Source of the DNA: an uncultured Bacteroidales bacterium
Lineage (GTDB): Bacteria > Bacteroidota > Bacteroidia > Bacteroidales > Muribaculaceae
Direction: 5' to 3'
Assembly: GCA_900549375.1 (NCBI GenBank)
Contig: URNY01000135.1
Location: 1 to 7,255 of the forward strand
Length of the DNA: 7,255 nucleotides
Below are positions 6,960-7,255 of this stretch, one piece after another. A model generated the notes under the pieces. The model had not been told where the DNA came from. It did no database searches and saw nothing but the letters and a program-made list of their open reading frames with translations. Each line of letters opens with the position of its first letter. The first letter of the stretch is position 1. Made by a program: the position numbers and the translations under genes.

Positions 6960-6966
6960 GGTGTCT
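6952..6966. other. Probable chimeric junction between two unrelated sequences
   Basis: To the left is Bacteroidota coding sequence read on the minus strand; to the right is a sugar-permease gene read on the plus strand. Both proteins lose their expected N-terminal parts here. By hand count GC is 57% over 6841-6960 and 41% over 6961-7255. The permease frame meets a stop (TAG 6940-6942) just left of the join. A palindromic hexamer GCATGC spans 6954-6959; whether it played any part in the join cannot be told. Confidence 0.8.
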
Positions 6967-7255
6967 TTGTTCCTTGCATATCTGCTAAATGATGAAAAAA
7001 TGAAAGGACGTGGATTATACCGTACAATGTATTTTGTTCCTGTAGTTACGACTGCTTCTGTAGTGGGAATTATCATGATATTCATTTTGGGAGTTCAGGG
7101 ACCGGTCAATCATCTTTTGGTCACACTACATATTCTGCAAAACCCGATTAATTTTCTGGGAAACGCAAAGTATGCGCTGCCTACATTGGTAATCATTTCG
7201 CTTTGGAAGGATTGCGGAACATATATGATTTACTGGCTGGCAGGACTGCAGGGAG
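6961..7255 (+). CDS. Sugar ABC transporter permease fragment (MalF/UgpA type), partial at both ends
   Basis: Ninety-eight codons read in one plus-strand frame: LAYLLNDEKMKGRGLYRTMYFVPVV-type sequence, then two hydrophobic segments (about 29-45 and 73-90), the linker INFLGNAKYALPTLVIISLWK, and GLQG at the edge. This is the usual order in binding-protein-dependent sugar permeases, where the EAA cytoplasmic loop (contact with the ATPase) normally follows GLQ-x-I-P; here it falls just outside the window. In the inner membrane it would pass a sugar or oligosaccharide delivered by a binding lipoprotein. The 5' part (first membrane helix or helices) is missing at the join near 6960. The AT-rich codons and the family point to a Firmicutes such as a Lachnospiraceae member, unlike the rest of the window. 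Family assignment is strong; sugar specificity is unknown. Confidence 0.85.
   Translation, partial: MSLFLAYLLNDEKMKGRGLYRTMYFVPVVTTASVVGIIMIFILGVQGPVNHLLVTLHILQNPINFLGNAKYALPTLVIISLWKDCGTYMIYWLAGLQG

Overview
The window reads as a Bacteroidota (Bacteroidales) chromosomal segment, most like a moderately high-GC gut lineage such as Muribaculaceae. The support is a 22-stranded-type TonB-dependent receptor, two secreted proteins whose C-termini resemble Bacteroidales type IX (Por) sorting tails, an Omp28-related protein, matches to the Bacteroidota -7 element TAnnTTTG, and no Shine-Dalgarno sequences where starts are clear. The lineage is inferred from protein style and base composition, not from a database search. 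The last ~295 bases do not fit this picture.

Layout. 1-544 (-): start and first 181 codons of a class I SAM-dependent methyltransferase, running off the left edge. 545-853: AT-rich divergent intergenic region holding a 22-bp inverted repeat (35-bp spacer) whose arms each carry an outward-facing TAnnTTTG, a second such element nearer the receptor, and a small palindrome at its predicted transcription start. 854-2707 (+): TonB-dependent outer-membrane receptor, probably for a metal chelate or corrinoid. 2708-2858: convergent intergenic region with a weak terminator for the receptor and a strong one for the opposite strand. 4688-2859 (-): Omp28-related secreted protein. ~6959-4695 (-): multidomain secreted protein with two choice-of-anchor J (cleaved-adhesin-like) domains, six bases upstream of the Omp28-related gene and so in the same operon; its 5' end is missing. 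~6961-7255 (+): fragment of a sugar ABC transporter permease (MalF/UgpA type) with AT-rich, Firmicutes-like coding sequence, broken at its 5' end and running off the right edge.

How the genes may work together. The methyltransferase and receptor share one control region and could form a scavenging unit, with uptake across the outer membrane and modification of the imported compound or a linked pathway. The two minus-strand genes look like a co-transcribed pair of exported, surface or envelope adhesin-like proteins with the same kind of C-terminal tail.

The most important observation is the break near 6960. Two unrelated genes on opposite strands are both truncated at the same point and GC falls from about 57% to about 41% (hand count). 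The simplest reading is a chimeric contig joining two genomes; a real rearrangement is less likely. A minus-strand reading frame that crosses the join and starts at 7085 is therefore a false fusion. I see no convincing new biological system. The divergent inverted-repeat promoter region is the most interesting piece of probably genuine biology.
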